A DNA stretch of 64,000 nt from Hoyosella rhizosphaerae (GTDB taxonomy: Bacteria > Actinomycetota > Actinomycetes > Mycobacteriales > Mycobacteriaceae): assembly GCF_014643175.1 (NCBI RefSeq), contig NZ_BMJH01000003.1, positions 62,001 through 126,000 on the forward strand, written 5' to 3'. A model generated the notes under the pieces. It ran no database searches and was not told where the DNA came from. It saw only the letters and a program-made list of their open reading frames with translations. The translations under genes were made by a program, and so were the position numbers. Below are positions 1 through 9,103 of the stretch, one piece after another (position 1 is the first letter of the stretch; the number at the start of each line of letters is the position of its first letter).

Positions 1-30
1 CTGCTCGGCTATACGGCTGATACTCAGCGG

Positions 31-624
31 CTATACCGTACGGACTGCTGAGCGTCCGGGGTCGGTCGTGTCGATTTTGGCTTCCGCCCATGCCTCTCGA
101 AGGGCATCAGCACCCTTGATGCGCATCCACGCTGCTTCAGTTGCGGTTATTGGCGCAGCATCGAAAAAGTCAACCGGCGAGTACGGCTCCGGGAGTTGCA
201 GTGACGGGATGACGCTAGGACTGAGTAGAACCGCGGTAAAAGCAGCGCCCGGCCACAGGGGTTCCCCGAGGTCGATCAAAGCGTCAGCTCTGAGCACTAG
301 CCCTTCCACGGACGGTGCTGCCGCAATGGTCGCAAGCGATCGCAGCACCGTGTCCGCGCCGCCTTTGACTGCAAGTACGAGTTCGGCCCGAGGCCCTTGT
401 ACCGGGTCAGCGAGCATGTCCGAAGGGTCGCCCATCGGGTTGGTGCTGCATCCACACGTGACGTAATGCACCATCCGCGACTCTGACGGGCCGTAGCGGA
501 GAACTTCCATTGGGTCGACCCCGAGGAATGTGACGGACGCTGCAGCAGGTTCGCCGCATCCGAGCGTTTCGGTGACGTGTGCTCGAACCTCTTTGGCGAT
601 ATTCGGTGACGGCAACTCTGACAA
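31..624 (-). CDS. Suppressor-of-fused (SUFU) domain protein
   Basis: A 197-aa cytoplasmic protein without signal peptide or membrane segment. Its pattern (HVTETLG near the N-terminus, then FLGVDPMEVLRYGP, a central VKGGADTVLRSLA helix and a late LLSPS strand) matches the bacterial suppressor-of-fused domain family, which mycobacteria carry beside a YflT-type stress gene. The bacterial role is not known; related domains occur as immunity-like proteins. The start is a TTG at 624, 4 nt after the stop of the upstream gene, so the two genes look like one transcript. A later start is possible because an AGAAAG element sits too close to this TTG. Family call is from pattern recognition only. Confidence 0.6.
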   Translation of the reverse strand: MSELPSPNIAKEVRAHVTETLGCGEPAAASVTFLGVDPMEVLRYGPSESRMVHYVTCGCSTNPMGDPSDMLADPVQGPRAELVLAVKGGADTVLRSLATIAAAPSVEGLVLRADALIDLGEPLWPGAAFTAVLLSPSVIPSLQLPEPYSPVDFFDAAPITATEAAWMRIKGADALREAWAEAKIDTTDPGRSAVRTV

Positions 625-628
625 CTTT

Positions 629-1117
629 CTAGTGTGCGTGGGAGAGTTGGGCTAGAAGGTCGCGTCCCTGTTCGGCCGTGCGCGGATCGCACAAAACGTC
701 GTAGCGACCGGCTACGAGTTGCATGGTCGACTGGAAGTCGCGCTGTCCTCGTGATGCGGCGTACTGCACGGACTGCATGATGACCCAAAACATCACACCA
801 AATGTGATGCCGGTGAGGAGTGCACCGAGGATTTGTCCGGTGAAGATACCGATCAGCAGACCGATGAACACGCCTATCCAGGCGCCAGCAACAACGGCGC
901 CGCCGATGACGCGGGGCCAGTTGAGGCGTCCAACAATTCGTTCGACCTGCATCAGGTCCACGCCCACGATGGTGACATCGCGAACGGGGAATTGATGGTC
1001 GGAGAGGTAGTCCACGGCCTTTTGCGCCTCTGCGTACGTGGGGTAAGAACCGATTGGCCATCCGGTGGGGGGTGTCGGAAGGCCTAGTGGTTTCGCACCG
1101 CCGATTGGTCTGGTCAT
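629..1117 (-). CDS. YflT/general-stress-protein-17M-like membrane protein
   Basis: The predicted protein has 162 aa. The N-terminal half (SYPTYAEAQKAVDYLSDHQF, then VRDVTIVGVDL) is the small alpha/beta domain of heat-induced stress protein YflT. A glycine-rich double hydrophobic hairpin follows (about residues 70-115, GAVVAGAWIGVFIGLLIG and LLTGITFGVMFWVIM), then a soluble tail with RYDVLCDP. The longer reading frame begins at 1141, but a GAGGAGAG ribosome site lies 6 nt before the ATG at 1117, which fixes this start. It is the first gene of a pair with the SUFU gene. Function in actinobacteria is unproven; a stress role is inferred from the family. Confidence 0.7.
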   Translation of the reverse strand: MTRPIGGAKPLGLPTPPTGWPIGSYPTYAEAQKAVDYLSDHQFPVRDVTIVGVDLMQVERIVGRLNWPRVIGGAVVAGAWIGVFIGLLIGIFTGQILGALLTGITFGVMFWVIMQSVQYAASRGQRDFQSTMQLVAGRYDVLCDPRTAEQGRDLLAQLSHAH

Positions 1118-1312
1118 TGACGCTCTCCTCGCAGGTCGCAACGGTGGTGTGTTCTCACCTACTTAACGCTATCAACATTGAGAAGGTGCCCGCATACGGC
1201 CGATTGTGACGGCCATCCCAGGCGTGCGTGACATTGAGGAGCGGGATTCCGCGCCTAATGTAGGGTGATACACGCCGTCTCACATACACGAGTGTTCGTT
1301 GGAAGGAATGTT
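1118..1312. promoter_or_regulatory. Divergent intergenic region
   Basis: This 195-nt space separates the minus-strand stress gene from the plus-strand fusion gene, so it must hold two outward promoters. TAATGT and TAGGGT boxes near 1256-1266 are candidate -10 elements for the plus strand, and the AT-richer patch at 1160-1180 is a candidate for the minus strand. No confident -35 element, palindrome or hairpin was seen. Confidence 0.35.
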
Positions 1313-4267
1313 GTGCGCATGAAGATTCGCACTTTCGTTAGTCTCGCGCCAAGCACAGCCCGCGCTCTAGTTCAATCCATCCTGAGCACCACTCAACGCG
1401 GCGATTCACAGAGCGGCAGTTCGCATCACGCCGAACCAACCATGACATTCGAACGGGAATTCTCTCACCTCTTCGCAGAATCGACAGACGTCACGGCAAC
1501 ACCAGAAACCGTGATGACGCATGTCCTCGACTTTGCCAACTACGGCGACTGGTTCACCTTGCACAGTGGCTGGCCATCGCCCCCGCCCTCGTCACTGAGC
1601 GTCGGCGACACCTTTGAGCAGAACGCCCGCATCATGGGTACACCCGTCCGGCTCTCCTGGACTGTCACTACGCTGACCGATTTCAGCCTTGCGATTGAAG
1701 GAACCGGCCCCATGGGGGCTCACGCGGCAATAGGCATCACGGCAACACCCCACAACTCATCGGGAACTACCGTCACCGTTACCAACGGTTTCCACAGCGA
1801 CGCACTGAAAGGCCCCATGGGGGCAATCGTGTCTCGCGCCATGCGAACCGCCACCGTCGAGTCCCTGGCCAACTTCCGAACCGTCCTCGGCGATACCGAA
1901 GATGCCTCGGCGCTGCCAGCGCGCCCGAAACCGACAATCCCTCCCAAGCCCGAGCCCGTGCTCCACTTGCCCTCCGGCACAACGATCGACCCTTGGACCC
2001 CTGTCATCGTCGGCGTTGGACAAGTAACACACAACCCCGATGATGGCTCGCGCGATCCCATGGAACTTGCGGTGAGCGCGGCACAACGAGCCCTCGACGA
2101 CGCAACGCACCCCACACTGCCCGCCCAGCGCACACGTGTCAGCACAGTCCCGAGCACATCGTGGTCCTACGGAGACCACCAATCCGCCATCCTGGCCAAC
2201 GAACTCAATATTGTTTCGCCCGACCTAGCGCAATCTGCACCCCTCGGCGGGGACGGGCCATTGCGCCTCGTCAACAATGCCGCCGACGCCATCACCCACG
2301 GCGAAATTGACTTCGCCGTCATTTCCGGCGCCGAGGCCTTTGCCTCGCTCTCCCGCCACGGCACCAACGACACATGGAACCGAGACACCACCACCCCATT
2401 TGCCCCGCTGCGACTCGGCTCAGACCGCTCTGGCAACAACCACGCTGAGGAAGAAACAGGGCTGCTAACCCCAACAGTCATGTATGGCCTCATGGACACA
2501 GCACTGCGTGGGCGACTCGGGCACACAATTGCCGACCACCGAGAAAAAATCACTCGCCTGTGGGCAGGATTCTCCACGGTCGCAGCGAACAACCCCTACG
2601 CCTGGATTCGAGAACAACTGTCTGCCGACGACATTGGCAAGCCGACCGAGTCCAACCGGCCGATAGCGACGCCGTACACGAAGCTGATGACGGCCAACAT
2701 CACCGTCGACCAAGGTGCCGCAGTCGTCATCGCTAGCGCCGCTGCCGCACACGAGGCGGGCATTCCTCAAGAACAATGGGTTTTCGTCCACGCAGGCGCG
2801 TACGCGGACGAAGAATGGTTCGTTAGTGAGCGCCACACGCTCGGTGAGGTCCCCGCCATCGGAGCGATCGGTGATGCACTTACCCAACATCTGGGTGCGC
2901 CAGTCTCAGACGCAGACCACATCGACTTGTACTCCTGCTTTCCATTCGCCGTGTATGCAGCAGCGCGTGAACTCAACCTCCCACTCGACGACCCAAAGAA
3001 GCCTTTGACATGCACGGGAGGACTCACTTTTGCGGGTGGTCCTCTTAACAACTACGCCACACATGGACTCGCGTCCGTCACCGCGGCAGTGCGTAACAAC
3101 CCTGGTAGCACCGGCCTTGCAACAGCATTGGGCTGGTACGCCACCAAGCACGCGGCAACAGTCGTGTCCACCAACCCCCCTCGGCAGCAATTCCGCGACC
3201 TCAACGTCGGCACTCGCATGCAACGGCCAGCGGCGAGGTCGGTAACCGCCACCCACACTGGGTCGGCAACAGTGGAAACCTACACCGTCACCTACAGCCC
3301 CGACGGCGCCCCTGAAGCCGTAATCTTCAGCGCACTCCTTGAGGACGGGACCCGCTGGATTAGTCGAAGCACCGACAGCGAACTGATCGCTCAGGCGCTG
3401 GAAACTGACCTCATTGGCGCAACACTAGATAACCGGGGTGCACTCACGGTCGAGGGCGGAAATCAGCCTGATCGCGTAAACACCATCATTGACTCCACCG
3501 TCAAGGACCCTCTCCTCAAGGTGCAATGGGAAGGCCCGCTGTGCATCCTGACACTCAATCGTCCAGAAGTGCGCAATGCGATCAACCTTGAACTTGCCCT
3601 AGCACTCGAACGAGCTATCGACGACTTCGAAGCAGATTCCGAGGCCATCGTGGCCATCCTCACAGGGGTGGGACAAGACTTCTGCACTGGCATGGACTTA
3701 AAGGCCGCGGCACAAGGTCAGTACCCCATCGCGCCATCGAGGGGACTACTCGGCATCACTGGTCGGCCACCACAAAAACCGATCATTGCTGCAGTGGAAG
3801 GCAACGCGCTTGCAGGTGGGTGCGAAATCGCCCTAGCTTGCGACCTGATCGTGGCGGCGAAAGATGCGACCTTCGGCCTGCCTGAACCCAAACGTGGTCT
3901 CGTAGCCGCAGCAGGGGGCGTTCTCCGGCTCGCGCAGCGACTCCCCCGCCCGATAGCGCTGGAGATGGCTCTCACCGGCGAACCTATTGCTGCCCCACGA
4001 GTCCACCAGTTAGGGCTCATCAACGCCGTCGCCCGCCCAGGAACGGCCCTGAAGGTAGCGCGGGAACTCGCTGGGAAGATAGCGCCCAATGCTCCGCTTT
4101 CACTGCAGCTGAGCAAACAGATCGTCGATGAATGGCATGACTGGCCGACTAATGAGGCTTACGGCCGCCAGAGCGATATCGCTTCGGAAGCGTCATTTTC
4201 GGCGGACGCGCAAGAAGGTATCGCGGCATTCGACGAGAAGCGAACACCCAACTGGACTGGCCGCTAA
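1313..4267 (+). CDS. SRPBCC-thiolase-crotonase three-domain fusion protein
   Basis: A 984-aa protein made of three units. Residues about 55-195 form an SRPBCC/polyketide-cyclase-like lipid-binding domain (Rv0910 type). About 228-720 is a thiolase-superfamily domain of the acetyl-CoA acetyltransferase/SCP2-thiolase-like kind, with a DLYSCFPFAV segment and GGPLNNYATHG near its end. About 733-984 is a crotonase domain with NRPEVRNAIN, AGGCEIALACDL and FGLPEPKRG, so both glutamates expected of an active hydratase are present. I could not place a classical thiolase nucleophilic cysteine, and relatives of this type can be inactive as thiolases. The GTG at 1313 has GGAAGG 6 nt upstream; ATG at 1319 or 1442 are alternatives. 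A role in acyl-CoA or sterol side-chain metabolism is inference. Confidence 0.75.
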   Translation: MRMKIRTFVSLAPSTARALVQSILSTTQRGDSQSGSSHHAEPTMTFEREFSHLFAESTDVTATPETVMTHVLDFANYGDWFTLHSGWPSPPPSSLSVGDTFEQNARIMGTPVRLSWTVTTLTDFSLAIEGTGPMGAHAAIGITATPHNSSGTTVTVTNGFHSDALKGPMGAIVSRAMRTATVESLANFRTVLGDTEDASALPARPKPTIPPKPEPVLHLPSGTTIDPWTPVIVGVGQVTHNPDDGSRDPMELAVSAAQRALDDATHPTLPAQRTRVSTVPSTSWSYGDHQSAILANELNIVSPDLAQSAPLGGDGPLRLVNNAADAITHGEIDFAVISGAEAFASLSRHGTNDTWNRDTTTPFAPLRLGSDRSGNNHAEEETGLLTPTVMYGLMDTALRGRLGHTIADHREKITRLWAGFSTVAANNPYAWIREQLSADDIGKPTESNRPIATPYTKLMTANITVDQGAAVVIASAAAAHEAGIPQEQWVFVHAGAYADEEWFVSERHTLGEVPAIGAIGDALTQHLGAPVSDADHIDLYSCFPFAVYAAARELNLPLDDPKKPLTCTGGLTFAGGPLNNYATHGLASVTAAVRNNPGSTGLATALGWYATKHAATVVSTNPPRQQFRDLNVGTRMQRPAARSVTATHTGSATVETYTVTYSPDGAPEAVIFSALLEDGTRWISRSTDSELIAQALETDLIGATLDNRGALTVEGGNQPDRVNTIIDSTVKDPLLKVQWEGPLCILTLNRPEVRNAINLELALALERAIDDFEADSEAIVAILTGVGQDFCTGMDLKAAAQGQYPIAPSRGLLGITGRPPQKPIIAAVEGNALAGGCEIALACDLIVAAKDATFGLPEPKRGLVAAAGGVLRLAQRLPRPIALEMALTGEPIAAPRVHQLGLINAVARPGTALKVARELAGKIAPNAPLSLQLSKQIVDEWHDWPTNEAYGRQSDIASEASFSADAQEGIAAFDEKRTPNWTGR

Positions 4268-4283
4268 CAAGACGGGACACAGG

Positions 4284-4307
4284 TCGCTGGCCCGCACGGG
4301 TCAGCGA
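4284..4307. terminator. Hairpin between convergent genes
   Basis: Two 10-nt arms (TCGCTGGCCC and GGGTCAGCGA) pair with a single G-U wobble around a GCAC loop. It sits between the fusion gene (plus) and bsaP (minus) and overlaps the end of bsaP. There is no T-tract on either side, so termination is plausible but not certain. Confidence 0.4.
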
Positions 4308-4636
4308 TACCCACCAATCTCGGTGCTTGCGATACGCCCGTGCCGTGAGCATTGCGCCCACCAACCCACGGGGTCGATCTGAACGATCATCCTGCGCCCG
4401 CATTGGCCGCAGTACCGGGGTGGTTCAAGTCCCAGCTGAGCCGCTGTCGGCGTGGCCGCGCCTTCGCCCACAAGCGTGCCGGTATAGACGTTGTATATCT
4501 GCGCACCACCGAGTGGGCCGCCATCTTTCGGTGCGACCACTTTGGCAGCTGCTACTGCTCTAGTACTGGGTGCGCCCACCTTCGAGCCCCGCACTTCGCG
4601 AATGCGGGGCTCGTCGGGAAGTCCTGCCGTAACCAC
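4301..4636 (-). CDS. bsaP: Biotin synthase auxiliary protein BsaP
   Basis: A 111-aa protein directly downstream of bioB. The conserved part is the C-terminal half: [10 protein letters not shown], then YCGQCGRRM and WWAQCSRHG. This gives a C76-x2-C79-x16-C96-x2-H99 set able to bind metal or an Fe-S cluster. It matches Rv1590 of M. tuberculosis in sequence and position; that protein was shown to be needed by mycobacterial biotin synthase to convert dethiobiotin to biotin. The start is a GTG at 4636 with AGGAGA 6 nt upstream, lying inside the end of bioB, so translation is probably coupled. The first 45 residues (rich in A, G, P, V) look poorly conserved and disordered. Confidence 0.8.
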   Translation of the reverse strand: MVTAGLPDEPRIREVRGSKVGAPSTRAVAAAKVVAPKDGGPLGGAQIYNVYTGTLVGEGAATPTAAQLGLEPPRYCGQCGRRMIVQIDPVGWWAQCSRHGRIASTEIGGYR

Positions 4637-4646
4637 CAGTCGTCTC

Positions 4647-5690
4647 CTAAATGGTGGCGTTGAGGGCCTTGATAGGCATCTCAAGCTCTCCGAGGAGATC
4701 TAGGTCAGATTCGGCTGGACGACCGAGTGTTGTGAGGTAGTTACCGACGATGACGGCGTTGATTCCACCGAGCATTCCCCGCTTTGCGCCAAGGTCACCG
4801 AGTGTGATTTCGCGGCCTCCTGCGAAACGCAGGATAGTGCGCGGTAGGGCCAAACGGAACGCTGCAATCGATTTGAGCGCTTCTGTCGCCGGAAGGACCT
4901 CAAGGTCGCTAAAGGGAGTTCCTGGACGCGGGTTGAGGAAGTTGAGCGGTACCTCATCGGGTTGCAGGTCGCCTAGCTGAGCAGCGAACTCTGCCCGCTG
5001 CTCCAATGTTTCACCCATGCCTAGAATTCCACCGCAGCACACTTCCATGCCTGCTTCGCGCACCATGCGGAGGGTGTCCCAGCGCTCTTCCCAACTGTGG
5101 GTCGTCACGACGTTCGGGAAGTGGGATTTTGCTGTTTCAAGATTGTGGTTGTACCGGTGCACACCCATTGCTGCGAGTTGGTCTACTTGCTCTTGCGTGA
5201 GCATGCCAAGCGAGCACGCAATCTGGATGTCGACCTCGTTGCGAATCGCCTCGATGCCCGCTGCGACCTGTGCCATCAGCCTCGCGTCTGGGCCACGAAC
5301 CGCTGCCACAATACAAAACTCGGTAGCACCTGTTTTTGCAGTCTGCTTCGCGGCTTCAACCAGGCTTGGGATATCAATCCATGCACTGCGTACGGGCGAT
5401 TGGAATAGCCCAGACTGTGAGCAGAAGTGGCAATCCTCAGGGCAGCCGCCGGTCTTAAGGCTGATGATGCCTTCGACTTCTACCTCGGGCCCGCACCAAC
5501 GCATGCGCACATCGTGGGCAAGAGCAAGCAACTCTTCTAAACGGTCCTCGGGGAGTTGAAGAACTTGGAGGACCTGGTCTTTGCTGAGTGGTTCACCGCG
5601 TTCCAGGACTTGTTCCCGCGCGATGGCGAGAATGTCTGCGGAGCTGTCCGCATCACCGTGAGTGGTGGTGTGTGCAGGTGCCTGAGTCAC
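4647..5690 (-). CDS. bioB: Biotin synthase
   Basis: A radical-SAM enzyme of 347 aa, the normal length, that inserts sulfur into dethiobiotin to give biotin. The SAM-cluster motif CPEDCHFC is at about residues 83-90, followed by SQSG. Further family signatures are YNHNLETA and the C-terminal [11 protein letters not shown]. The GTG start at 5690 has GAGGAG 8 nt upstream. It is separated from bioD by 145 nt, so it probably has its own promoter, and it is followed immediately by bsaP. The last bases of bioB carry the ribosome site for bsaP. Confidence 0.97.
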   Translation of the reverse strand: MTQAPAHTTTHGDADSSADILAIAREQVLERGEPLSKDQVLQVLQLPEDRLEELLALAHDVRMRWCGPEVEVEGIISLKTGGCPEDCHFCSQSGLFQSPVRSAWIDIPSLVEAAKQTAKTGATEFCIVAAVRGPDARLMAQVAAGIEAIRNEVDIQIACSLGMLTQEQVDQLAAMGVHRYNHNLETAKSHFPNVVTTHSWEERWDTLRMVREAGMEVCCGGILGMGETLEQRAEFAAQLGDLQPDEVPLNFLNPRPGTPFSDLEVLPATEALKSIAAFRLALPRTILRFAGGREITLGDLGAKRGMLGGINAVIVGNYLTTLGRPAESDLDLLGELEMPIKALNATI

Positions 5691-5835
5691 TGAGAACTCT
5701 CCTCTTTCGTGTACTGCGCCGCTCGGCCGTGGCGGTGTTCGTGCGCGGGACTGGGATGGTCACACCAATACAGGTGATCCACCCCACTTCATTTCAGTGT
5801 GCCTTACCGTCTCACTAAAGTGTGAATGCTGCACG
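5691..5835 (-). promoter_or_regulatory. bioB: bioB upstream region
   Basis: This 145-nt space breaks the otherwise overlapping bio operon and probably holds a promoter for bioB-bsaP. A perfect 10-bp palindrome, CACTAAAGTG, lies at 5813-5822, with a related TTTCAGTG at 5793-5800. In corynebacteria and mycobacteria the TetR protein BioQ controls bio genes, but I cannot match these bases to its operator with confidence. Confidence 0.3.
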
Positions 5836-6537
5836 CTACGTGTCGCGTTGTGCCAGGTAAGTACGTCGAAATTGCGTGTCAAACCACGCCGTTACGGATT
5901 GCGCGAAGTTGTCCCACTCACTTTCGCCCACTCCTGCAGGGATTTCACCGACTACGTTCTCCCCGGTTACTGCAGGCAGATCGTGGCGGTTGCACTGCAT
6001 AGCCAGATCAGGGTTACGTGGCCATGCGCCCAGGATGATCCCCGCGATAACAATGTTGCGCGCGTGGAGTGCTTCCACAGTGAGTGCAGTGTGGTTAAGC
6101 GTGCCAAGCCCCGGGGCAGCGACGATGACGCAGGGCGCCGACAACTCCGCTGCGATATCGCGGACTGTAAAACCGCCATCCCCTAGTTGCACTAGCACTC
6201 CCCCCGCCCCTTCGACGAGCACAAGATCATGAACCGCATTCAGCTCGCGGATCTTCTCCACCACACCCTCGAGAGTCAACGTGGGCCGCCCGGACCTTCG
6301 CGCCGCAGTCAGAGGCGCAAGCGGTTCTGGGTACCTCGCAAATTCGACGGTGGTCACACCGGGTACGAGGCGTGAGATAACGTCCAAGTCCCCAGACTCG
6401 CCATCAGTAATTCCAGTCTGGGCGGGCTTGCAGACAGCAACTTTCATCCCCGCGGCACTAGCCAACGCCGCAAGACATGCAGTCGCGATAGTTTTGCCGA
6501 CCTCGGTAGATGTTCCGGTGACGATGAGGTTGGTCAT
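5836..6537 (-). CDS. bioD: Dethiobiotin synthetase
   Basis: A 233-aa ATP-dependent carboxylase that closes the ureido ring of 7,8-diaminopelargonate to form dethiobiotin. The N-terminal P-loop reads GTSTEVGKT. CKPAQTG and the later EGAGGVLV segment are the substrate and Mg/ATP motifs of BioD. The ATG start overlaps the bioF stop by 4 nt (ATGA), so it is translationally coupled to bioF in the bioA-bioF-bioD operon. Confidence 0.96.
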   Translation of the reverse strand: MTNLIVTGTSTEVGKTIATACLAALASAAGMKVAVCKPAQTGITDGESGDLDVISRLVPGVTTVEFARYPEPLAPLTAARRSGRPTLTLEGVVEKIRELNAVHDLVLVEGAGGVLVQLGDGGFTVRDIAAELSAPCVIVAAPGLGTLNHTALTVEALHARNIVIAGIILGAWPRNPDLAMQCNRHDLPAVTGENVVGEIPAGVGESEWDNFAQSVTAWFDTQFRRTYLAQRDT

Positions 6538-7670
6538 GCATGCTCCCCTACTACGGTGCGCAAAACGTTCACGACGGTGTCGAGTTCATCTGCGGTGAGA
6601 TCTGCCCGTGCGGTGAGTCGCAGTCGCGACGTGCCACGCGGCACGGAAGGCGGACGGAAACACCCGACGCGAACGCCCAATTCCCGGCATCGGTCAGCCG
6701 CGGCTAGAGCTGTCGCTGCGTCACCAAGCACAACCGAAACCACAGCCGACTCAGGTGTTTCAGCCACGTCAGCAGCTTCCGCGAGTACACGGGCATGACG
6801 CAACACCGTCTCAGCCAGGTGCGGCTCGCGCTTAAGGACAGAAAGCGCCGCCCGTGCTGCACCGACCGAAGCTGGGGCGAGGCCAGTGTCAAAAATGAAG
6901 CTGCGGGCGGTGTTGACAAGATGGTCCCGAATGCGGTCATCGGCAAGAACGGCGCCGCCTTGTGAACCAAAAGCTTTAGACAACGTCATGGTGATGATGA
7001 TGTCGGGTTCACCGGCAAGGCCGCATTCCTGGACCAACCCTCGACCCCCTGTGCCGCGCACGCCGATCCCATGCGCCTCATCAGCTATAAGCACAGCATC
7101 CGATTCACGGCACAGCGCATGAATACCGCGCAACGGCGCCAAGTCACCATCGGCGCTAAAAACCGAATCCGTCAAGACGAGCGCATGTTGTTCATCCCGC
7201 GCCTCAAGTGCATCACGCATCGCCGAAAGATCTCGGTGCGGGGTAATTACCACGCGGGCCTTTGACAGTCGGCACGCATCGACTAGGGACGCATGGTTGG
7301 TGGTGTCAGACACGATAAGCGTGTCGGGGTTGCTCAACGCAGTGACAACACCAAGATTCGCGCTGTAGCCGGAGGCGAACACAAGCGCACTGGGGGCGCC
7401 GGTGAATTCGGCGAGTTCCCGTTCCAGCTGCTCATGCTCTTCGGTCGTACCGGTCACAAGTCGCGACCCAGTAGAACCGGCTCCCCATCGACGCAAAGCC
7501 AATTCGGCTCCGGCGATTACCTCGGGGTGACGAGTGAGTCCCAGGTAGTCGTTCGAGGCGAGATCGATAAGGTGATCATCAATGGGTCGCGCTCGGATTG
7601 TGCGCTGCACTCCAAATGCTCGTCGGCGTTCGGCTGCATCGTCGAGCCATGCCAGTGGGTCGGTGCTCAC
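6534..7670 (-). CDS. bioF: 8-amino-7-oxononanoate synthase
   Basis: A PLP-dependent alpha-oxoamine synthase of 378 aa that condenses pimeloyl-thioester with alanine. Visible marks are the N-terminal [15 protein letters not shown] segment, GSGSR-like GAGSTGSRL, the [10 protein letters not shown] motif, and the PLP lysine in [11 protein letters not shown] (about residue 230). The GTG start overlaps the bioA stop by 4 nt (GTGA). It is the middle gene of the bioA-bioF-bioD block. Confidence 0.96.
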   Translation of the reverse strand: MSTDPLAWLDDAAERRRAFGVQRTIRARPIDDHLIDLASNDYLGLTRHPEVIAGAELALRRWGAGSTGSRLVTGTTEEHEQLERELAEFTGAPSALVFASGYSANLGVVTALSNPDTLIVSDTTNHASLVDACRLSKARVVITPHRDLSAMRDALEARDEQHALVLTDSVFSADGDLAPLRGIHALCRESDAVLIADEAHGIGVRGTGGRGLVQECGLAGEPDIIITMTLSKAFGSQGGAVLADDRIRDHLVNTARSFIFDTGLAPASVGAARAALSVLKREPHLAETVLRHARVLAEAADVAETPESAVVSVVLGDAATALAAADRCRELGVRVGCFRPPSVPRGTSRLRLTARADLTADELDTVVNVLRTVVGEHA

Positions 7671-9037
7671 GTTCCTTCTCTCGAGTACTCGCCGTCGTCA
7701 CTTGACGGTGAGATGCCAGCTACTGCGACCATAGCGGCTGCGATACGCGCAATGTCGCTGCTGGTGCTTATGAAGGGCGGCATGGCGTAAATGAGGTTGC
7801 GAAATGGCCGCAACCATACCCCGTTTGCGACGGCAACATCCGTTGCTCGTTGCATAGGGACCGGGTGTTCAAGCTCAATCACTCCGATCGCACCCATGAC
7901 GCGAACATCGCGAACGCCCGCCACTGTGCGAGCTGGGCTAAGGCCGTGCCTTAGCTGGGATTCGATGTTGCGCACCTGCGACTGCCAGTCCTGGCTGAGA
8001 AGCAGTTCAATGGAAGCATTGGCAATAGCGCAGGCAAGAGGGTTGCCCATAAAAGTCGGGCCATGCATAAGCCCACCTGCAGCGGATGCACTAATGGTGT
8101 GGGCAATATGATCGGTGCAGAGCGTCGCCGCAAGCGTCAAGTAACCACCGGTCAGCGCTTTGCCTACACACATCACATCCGGTGACACATCTGCATGGTT
8201 CGCGGCAAACAGTTGGCCCGTACGGCCAAACCCCGTAGCGATTTCGTCAAAAATCAACAAGACGTGGTGTTCGTCGCATAGTCGCCGCAGTTCACGCAAG
8301 TAGCGGGGGTCGTGGAATCGCATGCCGCCGGCGCCCTGCACGATCGGCTCAACGATTACCGCGGCAAGTTCGCCACCGTGTGACGTCAACAGTTCGTCGA
8401 GCACAACGACGTATTCGGGGTCGTATTCCGCTGGTGGTTTTGGGGCGAATACTTGTGGCGCGAGAACGTCGGTCCACAGTGAATGCATGCCGCCGTCTGG
8501 GTCGCACACACTCATGGGAGTGAAAGTGTCGCCGTGGTAGCCGCCGCGCCAGGTCATGAGGCGACGCTTTTCGGGCTTATCGATGCTGCGCCAGTACTGG
8601 AGGCACATTTTGACCGCCACTTCGACGGATACCGATCCCGAGTCCGCGAGAAACACCTTAGTGAGTGGCGCTGGCGTGATGTCGGCTAACGTAGCGGCGA
8701 GAGTGGTGGCCGGTTCGTGCGTCAAACCGCCGAACATGACGTGCGCCATTCGACCTAGTTGTGCGGTGGCTGCGGCATCAAGGGCTGGATGCTGGTAGCC
8801 GTGAATGGCGGCCCACCACGAACTCATGCCGTCCACCACTGTGCGCCCATCCGACAAAGTGAGTGTCACGCCTTGCGCGCTGTCTACAACAAGCGGTGTG
8901 GTCGCCGGTGGAAATGCGCCATAGGGATGCCAGACGTGCTCCGCGTCGCGTCGTTGTATTGTCGCCGTTCGATCGCTCGCTACGTTTTTGTGAGTCGCTG
9001 AGTGTTGGTTGGTCACGGTGTTCGGGATTTCCAGCAC
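7667..9037 (-). CDS. bioA: Adenosylmethionine-8-amino-7-oxononanoate aminotransferase
   Basis: A class III PLP aminotransferase of 456 aa that converts KAPA to 7,8-diaminopelargonate using SAM as amino donor. Core marks are [22 protein letters not shown], the [13 protein letters not shown] motif and the PLP lysine in [10 protein letters not shown]. The first 25 or so residues look non-conserved, and a GTG at 9016 (giving MTNQHS) is a good alternative start. Neither start has a strong ribosome site. It is the first gene of the biotin operon, 66 nt from sigG on the same strand. Confidence 0.95.
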   Translation of the reverse strand: MLEIPNTVTNQHSATHKNVASDRTATIQRRDAEHVWHPYGAFPPATTPLVVDSAQGVTLTLSDGRTVVDGMSSWWAAIHGYQHPALDAAATAQLGRMAHVMFGGLTHEPATTLAATLADITPAPLTKVFLADSGSVSVEVAVKMCLQYWRSIDKPEKRRLMTWRGGYHGDTFTPMSVCDPDGGMHSLWTDVLAPQVFAPKPPAEYDPEYVVVLDELLTSHGGELAAVIVEPIVQGAGGMRFHDPRYLRELRRLCDEHHVLLIFDEIATGFGRTGQLFAANHADVSPDVMCVGKALTGGYLTLAATLCTDHIAHTISASAAGGLMHGPTFMGNPLACAIANASIELLLSQDWQSQVRNIESQLRHGLSPARTVAGVRDVRVMGAIGVIELEHPVPMQRATDVAVANGVWLRPFRNLIYAMPPFISTSSDIARIAAAMVAVAGISPSSDDGEYSREGT

Positions 9038-9103
9038 GATGCTCGACAGTATCGGTTTACGGCGTCAAAAATCGAACTTGGCGCGCCTTTATGTTGTCGG
9101 CAT

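Noticed and set aside
297-1061. 254-aa minus-strand frame overlapping the SUFU and YflT genes
   Set aside because: Arg/Cys-rich translation with no family pattern; it is the shadow frame of two real genes.
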